Below are positions 1-5,414 of a stretch of DNA of 9,870 nt, piece after piece. The DNA comes from Spirochaetaceae bacterium (GTDB lineage Bacteria; Spirochaetota; Spirochaetia; Treponematales; Treponemataceae). The stretch covers positions 1-9,870 of the forward strand of contig JAISVD010000188.1 in NCBI GenBank assembly GCA_031271875.1. The letters are read 5' to 3'. Made by a program: the position numbers and the translations under genes. Below the pieces are notes generated by a model that saw nothing but the letters and a program-made list of their open reading frames with translations, was not told the origin of the DNA and did no database searches. Within the stretch, counting starts at the first letter, position 1; every line of letters starts with the position of its first letter.

Positions 1-47
1 TACAGAAAGAGGCCGCTGAAAACGGCGGTATGGGGGTTGAAATATGA
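1..47 (+). CDS. C-terminal end of upstream gene, possibly purE (partial)
   Basis: The frame beginning at base 3 reads QKEAAENGGMGVEI and stops at TGA 45-47. This stop overlaps the purC start as ATGA (44-47), the same coupling seen between purM and purN, so this is probably the end of the preceding operon gene. PurE (N5-CAIR mutase) would fit, since it acts just before PurC and often precedes purC, but 14 residues are too few to identify it. The other forward frames either stop early or end at 49-51 without a tight junction. Identity is inference. Confidence 0.45.
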   Translation, partial: QKEAAENGGMGVEI

Positions 48-775
48 GTGATGTCGCAGCACAGGCGGCAAAAAAAGAGCAGCTCTATGAGGGCAAGGCC
101 AAGAAGGTATTTGCCACCGACCGGCCGGATCTTGTAATCATCGATTATAAGGACTCGGCTACGGCTTTCAATGGTGAAAAGAAAGGTGAGATTGAGGACA
201 AGGGAACCCTGAATAACAACATAGCTTCGGGGCTGTTTGAACTGCTCCGGCAGAAGGGCGTAGAGAGCCATTTTGTGGCGAAACGCTCCGACCGGGAGAT
301 GCTCTGTAAAAAGGTTTCCATCATTCCCCTTGAGGTCATTGTACGCAATGTCGCGGCGGGTTCATTCAGCAAGCGCCTTGCGGTGCCCGAAGGGACAGAG
401 CTTAAAACGACCATTTTCGAGATATCTTACAAGGATGATTCCCTCGGGGACCCGTTCATAAACGATTACCACGCAGTGGCAATCGGAGCGGCCACATGGG
501 AGGAGCTTAAAACCATCTACGGCCTTACCGCAAAGATCAATGAAATCCTGTCGGCCTTCTTCCTTGAAAAGGGGATCAGACTCATCGATTTCAAACTGGA
601 ATTCGGAAAGGATTCGGAGGGCACCATACTCCTCGCGGACGAGATATCCCCCGACACCTGCCGGTTCTGGGACGCGAAAACCGGTGAAAAGCTGGATAAG
701 GATCGGTTCCGCCAGGATCTGGGCAATGTTAAGGAAGCCTATATTGAAATCTTCAATCGAATTTCAGGGAAGTAA
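44..775 (+). CDS. purC: Phosphoribosylaminoimidazole-succinocarboxamide synthase (SAICAR synthetase)
   Basis: This cytoplasmic enzyme joins CAIR and aspartate with ATP to give SAICAR in IMP synthesis. The 243-residue protein has the usual length of bacterial PurC. Visible motifs are the nucleotide-binding LYEGKAKKVF (14-23), the DSATAFNGEKK region (about 37-47), signature EVIVRN (97-102) and signature LIDFKLEFG (180-188). The first dozen residues (MSDVAAQAAKKE) are a short Ala/Lys-rich extension before the conserved core. The start at 44 is supported by a GGGGG stretch just upstream and by the ATGA overlap with the preceding frame. It is followed after 3 bases by purF, so the two are surely cotranscribed. 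No truncation or missing motif is seen. Confidence 0.97.
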   Translation: MSDVAAQAAKKEQLYEGKAKKVFATDRPDLVIIDYKDSATAFNGEKKGEIEDKGTLNNNIASGLFELLRQKGVESHFVAKRSDREMLCKKVSIIPLEVIVRNVAAGSFSKRLAVPEGTELKTTIFEISYKDDSLGDPFINDYHAVAIGAATWEELKTIYGLTAKINEILSAFFLEKGIRLIDFKLEFGKDSEGTILLADEISPDTCRFWDAKTGEKLDKDRFRQDLGNVKEAYIEIFNRISGK

Positions 776-778
776 ATA

Positions 779-2245
779 ATGAAACAGGGACAGTTTACCC
801 CGAATGCAGTTACGGATGATGACAAACTCAGGGAATCCTGCGGAGTTATCGGTATATTTCTCCAGAACGGGGAGGATATGGCGGCCCGGCTGGGCTATTA
901 CGGCCTCTACTCCCTGCAGCACCGGGGGCAGGAGAGTGCGGGTATCTCGGTGTCCGATGGGACGGAAATCACAACCCACAAGGGGATGGGGCTTGTGTCC
1001 GAGGTGTTTAACGAGGAAAAGCTCAACTCCATAAAGGGACGGATCGCTGTCGGGCACGTGCTCTACTCCACTTCAGGAAAAGCGTATATTGAAAACGCCC
1101 AGCCCTTCGTAATACATTTCAAGCTGGGCAATCTGGCGGTGGCCCATAACGGAAGCCTTGTGAATACCGGCGTCCTCAAGGAGCTCCTCGAGGAAACCGG
1201 TTCAACCTTCTCTTCATCCAGCGATTCCGAAGTTATCATCAAACTTATAGCGAAGAACTACAAGAAGGGACTTGAACGGGCGCTCACGGACACCATCCAG
1301 ATGATCAAGGGTTCCTTTGCGCTGGCGGTGATGACTGAAAACACCCTCATCGGCGTGCGGGATCCCAATGGCATCAGGCCCCTCTGTCTCGGAAAGCTGG
1401 AAAACGGCTGGGTCATTGCCAGTGAAAGCTGCGCCATCGACGCGATAGGGGGAGAGCTGGTACGGGACATCGAACCGGGAGAGATCGTCATCATAAATGA
1501 TGACGGGGTATTGTCCTTTGAGTTCGGCGAGCGGACCGCCAAAAAGACCTGCATCTTTGAGTATGTCTACTTTGCCCGGCCCGACAGTATTCTTGACGGA
1601 ATAGCGGTGCAGGAAGCGCGGCTCAGGATGGGGGCGATCCTCGCCCGCGAATCGGCAGTACCGGCGGATGTGGTCATCGGCGTCCCGGATTCGGGACTCG
1701 GGGCGGCGATGGGATTCTCAGCCGCCGTGGGTATTCCCTATGCCATGGGTATTGTAAAGAACAAATATATCGGCAGGACGTTTATAGCGCCCTCCCAGGA
1801 GCAGCGGGAGAACCTGGTGTTTGTCAAACTGAACGCCATGAAAAGCGATATAAACGGAAAACGGGTCATCATCATTGACGATTCCATCGTGCGGGGCACC
1901 ACGAGCCGCAGGCTTATCCAGATACTCAGGAGGGCCGGGGCAAAGGAGGTACACTTCCGTATCTCCTCCCCGCCTGTGAAGTTTTCCTGCTACTTCGGTA
2001 TCGATACGCCCTGCCGTTCGGAGCTTATATCTTCAAGCCATGATGAACAGGAGATATGCAAAGCCATCGGAGCGGATTCCTTGGCATTTATTTCGATAAA
2101 GGGAATGCTGGAAGCCCTCGGGGGTGTCGCGGAACAGGTTTCGTGCGAAAAAAACCGGGACGGACAGGATGGATATTGTCAGGGGTGCTTTACCGGAGAG
2201 TACCCGATGCCGTCACCGGGTGAGATTGTGTCCCGGCGTCTGTAG
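779..2245 (+). CDS. purF: Amidophosphoribosyltransferase, Fe-S and propeptide type
   Basis: PurF catalyses the committed step of purine synthesis, PRPP plus glutamine to phosphoribosylamine. The 488 residues hold an N-terminal Ntn glutaminase domain and a C-terminal phosphoribosyltransferase domain. The likely catalytic Cys21 in RESCGVIGIF is preceded by 20 residues, so the protein is probably processed like Bacillus PurF. The PRPP-binding loop VIIIDDSIVRGTT lies at 363-375. Four cysteines match the [4Fe-4S] ligands of the Bacillus-type enzyme: C258 (KKTCIFEYVYF), C404 (KFSCYFGID), and C467 and C470 (YCQGCFTGEYP). This suggests an oxygen-sensitive, cluster-bearing enzyme. An AGGGA site sits 8 bases before the ATG, and the purC stop is 3 bases upstream. 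Its ribosylamine product goes to PurD, which is not in this window. Confidence 0.97.
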   Translation: MKQGQFTPNAVTDDDKLRESCGVIGIFLQNGEDMAARLGYYGLYSLQHRGQESAGISVSDGTEITTHKGMGLVSEVFNEEKLNSIKGRIAVGHVLYSTSGKAYIENAQPFVIHFKLGNLAVAHNGSLVNTGVLKELLEETGSTFSSSSDSEVIIKLIAKNYKKGLERALTDTIQMIKGSFALAVMTENTLIGVRDPNGIRPLCLGKLENGWVIASESCAIDAIGGELVRDIEPGEIVIINDDGVLSFEFGERTAKKTCIFEYVYFARPDSILDGIAVQEARLRMGAILARESAVPADVVIGVPDSGLGAAMGFSAAVGIPYAMGIVKNKYIGRTFIAPSQEQRENLVFVKLNAMKSDINGKRVIIIDDSIVRGTTSRRLIQILRRAGAKEVHFRISSPPVKFSCYFGIDTPCRSELISSSHDEQEICKAIGADSLAFISIKGMLEALGGVAEQVSCEKNRDGQDGYCQGCFTGEYPMPSPGEIVSRRL

Positions 2246-2260
2246 GAGAGGGAGAGTAAC

Positions 2261-3313
2261 ATGGTAGATTACAATCAGGCTGGAGTTGATATACACGAAG
2301 GTTACCGAGCGGTAGGTAAATACAAGGAACACGCGGCCCGTACACGGATAGCCGGGGTAATGAACGCTCCCGGCAGTTTTGCGGGAATGTTTGCCCTTCC
2401 GCCGGGGATGAAGGAGCCGGTGCTTGTTTCCGGAACCGACGGGATCGGGACGAAGCTGGATATCGCCATGGCAATGGGCAGATACGATACGGTGGGTATC
2501 GACTGTGTCGCCATGTGCGTCAACGATATTCTGTGCCACGGAGCGAAACCGCTTTTCTTCCTCGATTATATCGCCTGCGGAAAACTGAACGCTGAGACAG
2601 CCTCGGAGATCGTCAAGGGGATTGCCGACGGCTGCGAACAGTCGGGCTGTGCGCTGTTGGGCGGAGAAACCGCAGAGATGCCCGGTTTTTACGCCGACGG
2701 CAGATATGATGTAGCAGGGTTTGCCGTAGGGGTTGTTGAAAAGTCTGAAATAATCAGCGGCGGCGATATCCGCGAAGGGGACGCCCTCATAGGGATCGCC
2801 TCCAGCGGCATCCATTCAAACGGATTTTCGCTGGTCCGTAAACTGGTTACGGATTACGCCGAACCCTTCGGAGGCCGTCCCATCTGGGAGACCCTGCTTG
2901 AACCAACAAAGATATATGTAAAGCCTGTTCTACGCCTGATGAGGAAGATTCCGGTACACGGAATGGCCCATATTACCGGCGGCGGGTTCCACGAAAATAT
3001 TCCCCGGATGTATCCGGAGGGTTCGGAACTGGTTTCCGTAATTGAACGGAACAGCTGGCCTGTCCCGGAGATATTCGGAGAACTGGTACGCAGAGGCGCT
3101 GCTCCTGAGCGGATGTTCAATACCTTCAATATGGGGATCGGTTTTGTCCTCGCGGTGGCAAGCGGAGATGCACGGGAGGCAGCGGATTTTCTCTCCCGGG
3201 AGGGATTTCCCGCATGGAAGATCGGCACCGTCTGCGCGGCGCAGGCAAGCAGCGCGGCGCAAACAAGCAGCGCGGCGCATGCAGGGGATGCTGAAAAGGT
3301 CATCTTCAGATGA
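2261..3313 (+). CDS. purM: Phosphoribosylformylglycinamidine cyclo-ligase (AIR synthetase)
   Basis: PurM closes the imidazole ring, converting FGAM to AIR with ATP; it acts as a cytoplasmic dimer of the PurM/SelD/ThiL fold. The 350-residue length is normal. Motifs seen are SGTDGIGTKL (57-66), GGETAEMPGFY (134-144), the GIASSGIHSNGFSLVR region and HITGGGFHENIPRM in the C-terminal half. The C-terminus is unusual: after the usual WKIGTV strand there are three six-residue units AAQASS, AAQTSS and AAHAGD (326-343) before the closing EKVIFR strand. These come from a DNA tandem repeat annotated separately. A purine-rich GGAGAGGGAG site precedes the ATG and overlaps the purF stop. The stop overlaps the purN start by 4 bases, indicating translational coupling. 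Confidence 0.96.
   Translation: MVDYNQAGVDIHEGYRAVGKYKEHAARTRIAGVMNAPGSFAGMFALPPGMKEPVLVSGTDGIGTKLDIAMAMGRYDTVGIDCVAMCVNDILCHGAKPLFFLDYIACGKLNAETASEIVKGIADGCEQSGCALLGGETAEMPGFYADGRYDVAGFAVGVVEKSEIISGGDIREGDALIGIASSGIHSNGFSLVRKLVTDYAEPFGGRPIWETLLEPTKIYVKPVLRLMRKIPVHGMAHITGGGFHENIPRMYPEGSELVSVIERNSWPVPEIFGELVRRGAAPERMFNTFNMGIGFVLAVASGDAREAADFLSREGFPAWKIGTVCAAQASSAAQTSSAAHAGDAEKVIFR
3234..3287 (+). repeat. 18-base tandem repeat, about 2.5-3 copies, inside purM
   Basis: Unit 1 (3234-3251) and unit 2 (3252-3269) are both gcgcggcgc followed by ggcaagca-like sequence and differ at only two positions. Unit 3 (3270-3287) keeps gcgcggcgc and then diverges. The period is a multiple of three, so the purM frame is kept and encodes three AAxxSS-like hexapeptides. 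Each unit has the palindromic core GCGCgGCGC; the first extends to CTGCGCgGCGCAG. The other strand is also open through the repeat in at least two frames. Confidence 0.85.
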
Positions 3314-3951
3314 CGGGAACTGCGGGGGAGCGACCCCTGAGAACAGGGGTCATCGCTTCGGGCAACGGTACAACCTTGCAGGCGATAATCGACGCCCAGG
3401 GCGCTCGCTCCGGGGTCTATTCGGTTGAGCTCGTTCTGACGGACAGAAAAAACGCGTTTGCCCGGGAGCGGGCGCTGAGGGCGGGAATCCCCGCTGCAGA
3501 GGTACTGACCGACAGTTCCCTGTCCAGGGAGGAGCGCCGGAAAGTTGTTTCCGGGATGGTTCTGGAATACGCCTCAAGGAATAATCTCGACATACTGGTA
3601 CTTGCCGGTTCGTTGACTATATTTACGGATCCCCTCATAACCGCATATTCAGGCAGAATAATCAACCTGCACCCTGCCCTGCTTCCCCGTTTCGGCGGAC
3701 CGGGAATGTACGGACGCCATGTGCATGAAGCGGTACTTGCCTCGGGAGAAACCGAATCGGGATGCACGGTTCACCTTGTTGATTCCGGCTGTGATACCGG
3801 CCCCATACTGCTTCAGCGCAGAGTGCCGGTGCTTCCCGGCGATACCCCGGATACGCTGGCGGCCCGTGTGCATGAAGCGGAACATACCGCGATCATAGAC
3901 GGAATAGTGGAGCTGTCGAAACAGTTCCGCAATAGAACAATCCTGTTTTGA
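3310..3951 (+). CDS. purN: Phosphoribosylglycinamide formyltransferase (GAR transformylase, folate type)
   Basis: PurN transfers a formyl group from 10-formyl-tetrahydrofolate to GAR, the third step of IMP synthesis. The protein has 213 residues, typical of the family. It opens with the phosphate-binding strand-loop TGVIASGNGTTLQAI. The catalytic triad known from E. coli (N106, H108, D144) is matched by N119 and H121 in INLHPALLP and D162 in GCDTGPILLQ. The GGPGMYGRHVHEAVL stretch resembles the Gram-positive style more than the E. coli one. The start ATG (3310-3312) overlaps the purM stop; an AAGG lies about 10 bases upstream. It appears to be the last gene of the purine operon here, because purH does not follow and a promoter-bearing gap begins after its stop. 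Confidence 0.95.
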   Translation: MTGTAGERPLRTGVIASGNGTTLQAIIDAQGARSGVYSVELVLTDRKNAFARERALRAGIPAAEVLTDSSLSREERRKVVSGMVLEYASRNNLDILVLAGSLTIFTDPLITAYSGRIINLHPALLPRFGGPGMYGRHVHEAVLASGETESGCTVHLVDSGCDTGPILLQRRVPVLPGDTPDTLAARVHEAEHTAIIDGIVELSKQFRNRTILF

Positions 3952-3962
3952 AAAACAGTTTT
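3943..3962 (+). terminator. Weak hairpin at purN stop, possible terminator
   Basis: ctgttt-tgaa-aaacag forms a 6 bp stem over the purN stop codon and is followed directly by tttt. The stem is A+T rich and the T tract short, so termination would be partial at best. Its position at the end of the purine operon is the main argument for it. Confidence 0.3.
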
Positions 3963-3977
3963 GGATCGGCTGATTAC

Positions 3978-4006
3978 TTGTTATTTTTTTCAGTGTTCGG
4001 TATACT
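3978..4006 (+). promoter_or_regulatory. Predicted sigma70-type promoter for the CorA-family gene
   Basis: TTGTTA (3978-3983) and TATACT (4001-4006) match the -35 and -10 consensus at 4/6 and 5/6 positions with an ideal 17-base spacer. Transcription would start near 4013, giving a leader of about 200 bases before the gene at 4212. A small A/T-rich inverted repeat (aaaaatc at 4037-4043, gattttt at 4048-4054), followed by more T, lies between the promoter and the leader ORF. It might pause or weakly terminate transcription. Confidence 0.55.
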
Positions 4007-4082
4007 GAAGAAGTAGGATCTGTTTCTTTTTTCCTTAAAAATCTGTGGATTTTTTATTTTTAACCGAGGAGGTATGTGTCTT

Positions 4083-4178
4083 ATGGATTCTGACCCTGGC
4101 AGTCAGCGGCATAACAGGTTTACCAATTCAAGACCAGCGCCTTTCCGGTTCAGCAGATTGAGGATATCTTTCTCCTGA
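4083..4178 (+). CDS. Possible 31-residue leader peptide before the CorA-family gene
   Basis: A near-perfect Shine-Dalgarno GAGGAGGT (4066-4073) stands 9 bases before ATG 4083, the best ribosome binding site in the window. The frame encodes 31 residues, begins MDSDPGSQRHNR and ends FSRLRISFS before TGA 4176-4178. It is Ser/Arg-rich (six Arg) with an acidic/proline start (DSDP) and an RPAP motif. Another ATG at 4074 is in the same frame but abuts the Shine-Dalgarno. The third-position G+C is about half, so codon use gives no strong support for a conserved protein; a regulatory leader peptide fits better. Its stop codon lies inside the 5' arm of the hairpin that masks the downstream ribosome binding site. 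I do not recognise the peptide. Confidence 0.45.
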   Translation: MDSDPGSQRHNRFTNSRPAPFRFSRLRISFS

Positions 4179-4204
4179 ACAGTCCCGGAAAGGGAATACA
4201 GGAG
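4140..4204 (+). promoter_or_regulatory. RBS-sequestering hairpin with competing upstream pairing
   Basis: CTCCTG (4172-4177) pairs with CAGGAG (4199-4204), which contains the AGGAG ribosome binding site of the gene at 4212. Inside it TCCC (4183-4186) pairs with GGGA (4192-4195) around a GGAAA loop. CTCCTG includes the first two bases of the leader ORF stop. An alternative 9 bp perfect pairing, CCTTTCCGG (4140-4148, inside the leader ORF) with CCGGAAAGG (4185-4193), would break the inner stem. Two exclusive folds, one masking a start site and both crossed by a translated leader ORF, are the layout of translational attenuation. The pairings are seen directly; the regulation is inference. Confidence 0.45.
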
Positions 4205-4211
4205 CAATATC

Positions 4212-5219
4212 ATGATAACGATCTGGACACAGGAAAACGGCAGACTGGTAAAACAGGAGAATTCCGGAGAAACCGGTCTGCGCAACATCTGGGTAGATGC
4301 CCGGGATGTAACCCGCGAAGATATACGTGTACTTGAAGAAGATTACGGGATAAGGCAGGAACATATCCTCGATATCCTCGACCAGGATGAACTTTCACGA
4401 ATTGAAAAAGAGGACGACTATATCCTCATTATAGCCCGTCTGCCGGTTTATATGCCGTCGGATGCGGTCAGCTATCTGACGGTTCCTGTGGGGATCGTAC
4501 TCTATCCGGAAATCATCATAACCATCTGCTGGACAGACTGCGAAGTGCTGAAGGACATAGCCCTGAACCGTGTCCGGGGTTTGAGCTTGCAGGATTTCCC
4601 GGCGTTTATTACCAGGCTGCTCAGCCGGGCGGATACCATCTTTCTGCGCTATCTCAAGGAGATCAACCGCCGTTCAACGGTCATACAGAATGAACTCCAG
4701 CTCTCGATAAAAAATAAGGAGCTGATCCAGCTTCTGAACCTCGAAAAATCCCTTGTTTTCTTTACTACCTCCCTTAAAAGCAACCAGCTGCTGCTGGAAA
4801 AACTAACGAAAACAAGGCTTCTTCTTCTCGACGAGGAGGACCGGGACTGGCTTGAGGATGTGGAGATAGATAACCGGCAGGCAATCGAGATGGCCGATAC
4901 CTACAGCAATATCATGTCGGGGATGATGGATGCCTTTGCCTCGGTTATTTCAAATAATCTGAATATTGTGATGAAACGGCTTACGGTTATCTCCCTCATA
5001 CTGATGATTCCGACCTGCATCACCAGTTTTTTCGGGATGAACATTCCTCTGCCCTTCTCCGGTTCAGGATGGCTGGGAGTTGGTATACTTACCTCTGCAT
5101 GTGTATGCGGCTCATTTATCGCGGGAATCCTGCTGCGGGAAAAACATCAGAAGGATGATCGGAAGAAAGCTGTCCGCCGGAGAAGTTCCCGAAAGAGCAT
5201 TGCCGGGAAGATACGATAA
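4212..5219 (+). CDS. corA: CorA/MIT-family magnesium (divalent metal) transporter
   Basis: The 335-residue protein has the CorA plan: a cytoplasmic alpha/beta N-terminal domain (about 1-120), a long charged helical stalk (about 130-257), then two C-terminal membrane segments, TM1 at about 258-274 and TM2 at about 287-308. The family signature GMN is intact at 275-277 (SFFGMNIPLPF) at the end of TM1, where it forms the selectivity filter of the homopentameric channel. The periplasmic loop IPLPFSGSG is short and lacks the MPEL-type acidic residue of classical CorA, as in many divergent members, so Mg2+ versus Co2+/Ni2+/Zn2+ transport or efflux cannot be settled. The tail is very basic. AGGAG (4200-4204) lies 7 bases before the ATG and can be masked by the leader hairpin. 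It has its own promoter and is probably monocistronic. Confidence 0.88.
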   Translation: MITIWTQENGRLVKQENSGETGLRNIWVDARDVTREDIRVLEEDYGIRQEHILDILDQDELSRIEKEDDYILIIARLPVYMPSDAVSYLTVPVGIVLYPEIIITICWTDCEVLKDIALNRVRGLSLQDFPAFITRLLSRADTIFLRYLKEINRRSTVIQNELQLSIKNKELIQLLNLEKSLVFFTTSLKSNQLLLEKLTKTRLLLLDEEDRDWLEDVEIDNRQAIEMADTYSNIMSGMMDAFASVISNNLNIVMKRLTVISLILMIPTCITSFFGMNIPLPFSGSGWLGVGILTSACVCGSFIAGILLREKHQKDDRKKAVRRRSSRKSIAGKIR

Positions 5220-5242
5220 AAATCTTTAAAGAAATAGATTTT
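5219..5242. terminator. A/T-rich inverted repeat after the CorA-family gene
   Basis: aaaatct (5219-5225) and agatttt (5236-5242) form a 7 bp stem with a 10-base loop, starting at the CorA stop codon. The loop side holds the palindrome TCTTTAAAGA (5224-5233). There is no separate T tract after the stem on either strand, so it is a weak terminator candidate in the convergent gap. Confidence 0.2.
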
Positions 5243-5243
5243 A

Positions 5244-5414
5244 ATGGGTATTTTAGTCTCCTGCACCTATCGGATCAACGGCGATGTCCGAATCGCGATG
5301 TGTTCGGACACCGCCCTCGCACTGTTTCACAGAGAGGGGATACAATTCACGCCCATGAACCGTACCCTTTCAGAGCGAACTCCGGAGTTCCGTAAGGAGG
5401 GATATAACATTTGA
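5244..5414 (+). CDS. Possible small hypothetical protein, 56 residues
   Basis: An uninterrupted frame runs from ATG 5244 to TGA 5412-5414. It starts MGILVSCTYRINGDVRIA and ends TPEFRKEGYNI. In the part not overlapping the chemoreceptor gene, third codon positions are about 70% G+C against about 50% at first and second positions, which is the pattern of real genes here and unlike the A/T-rich flank. There is no clear Shine-Dalgarno, and an in-frame TAG at 5235-5237 prevents extension. It lies 24 bases after the CorA stop and its last 45 bases overlap the 3' end of the minus-strand chemoreceptor gene. No domain, signal peptide or membrane segment is seen. It may be a real small gene, a remnant, or chance; the 5280-5315 stem-loop lies inside it. 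Confidence 0.4.
   Translation: MGILVSCTYRINGDVRIAMCSDTALALFHREGIQFTPMNRTLSERTPEFRKEGYNI
5280..5315 (-). other. 13 bp stem-loop in the convergent gap
   Basis: ggcgatgtccgaa (5280-5292) and ttcggacaccgcc (5303-5315) are inverted with one non-matching position and a 10-base spacer. In plus-strand RNA that position is an A-C mismatch, but in minus-strand RNA it is a G-U pair, so the stem is fully paired only in the chemoreceptor transcript, 55 bases after its stop. No T tract follows on either side, so it is not a standard terminator; it could stabilise the 3' end or be a Rho-associated structure. Confidence 0.4.

Noticed and set aside
2213..2815. 200-codon minus-strand frame opposite purM and the purF end
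   Set aside because: It is an antisense shadow of strongly conserved purM sequence, with no family resemblance and no operon context.
4013..4211. M-box (ykoK) Mg2+ riboswitch before the CorA-family gene
   Set aside because: The leader is long enough and the gene type is right, but I could not fit the conserved M-box helices; the visible structure is a simple hairpin on the ribosome binding site. A covariance-model scan for the M-box would settle this.
4103..4288. Minus-strand frame ending in a protein-like stretch (EKDILNLLNRKGAG) in the CorA leader
   Set aside because: It overlaps the start of the transporter gene, has no ribosome binding site at any of its ATGs and no recognised homology; the regulatory reading of the plus strand explains more.
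5377..5390. Perfect 14-base palindrome gaactccggagttc
   Set aside because: It lies in the last codons of the chemoreceptor gene (TELRSS) and has no partner copy in the window; as a protein-binding site or terminator it has no other support.
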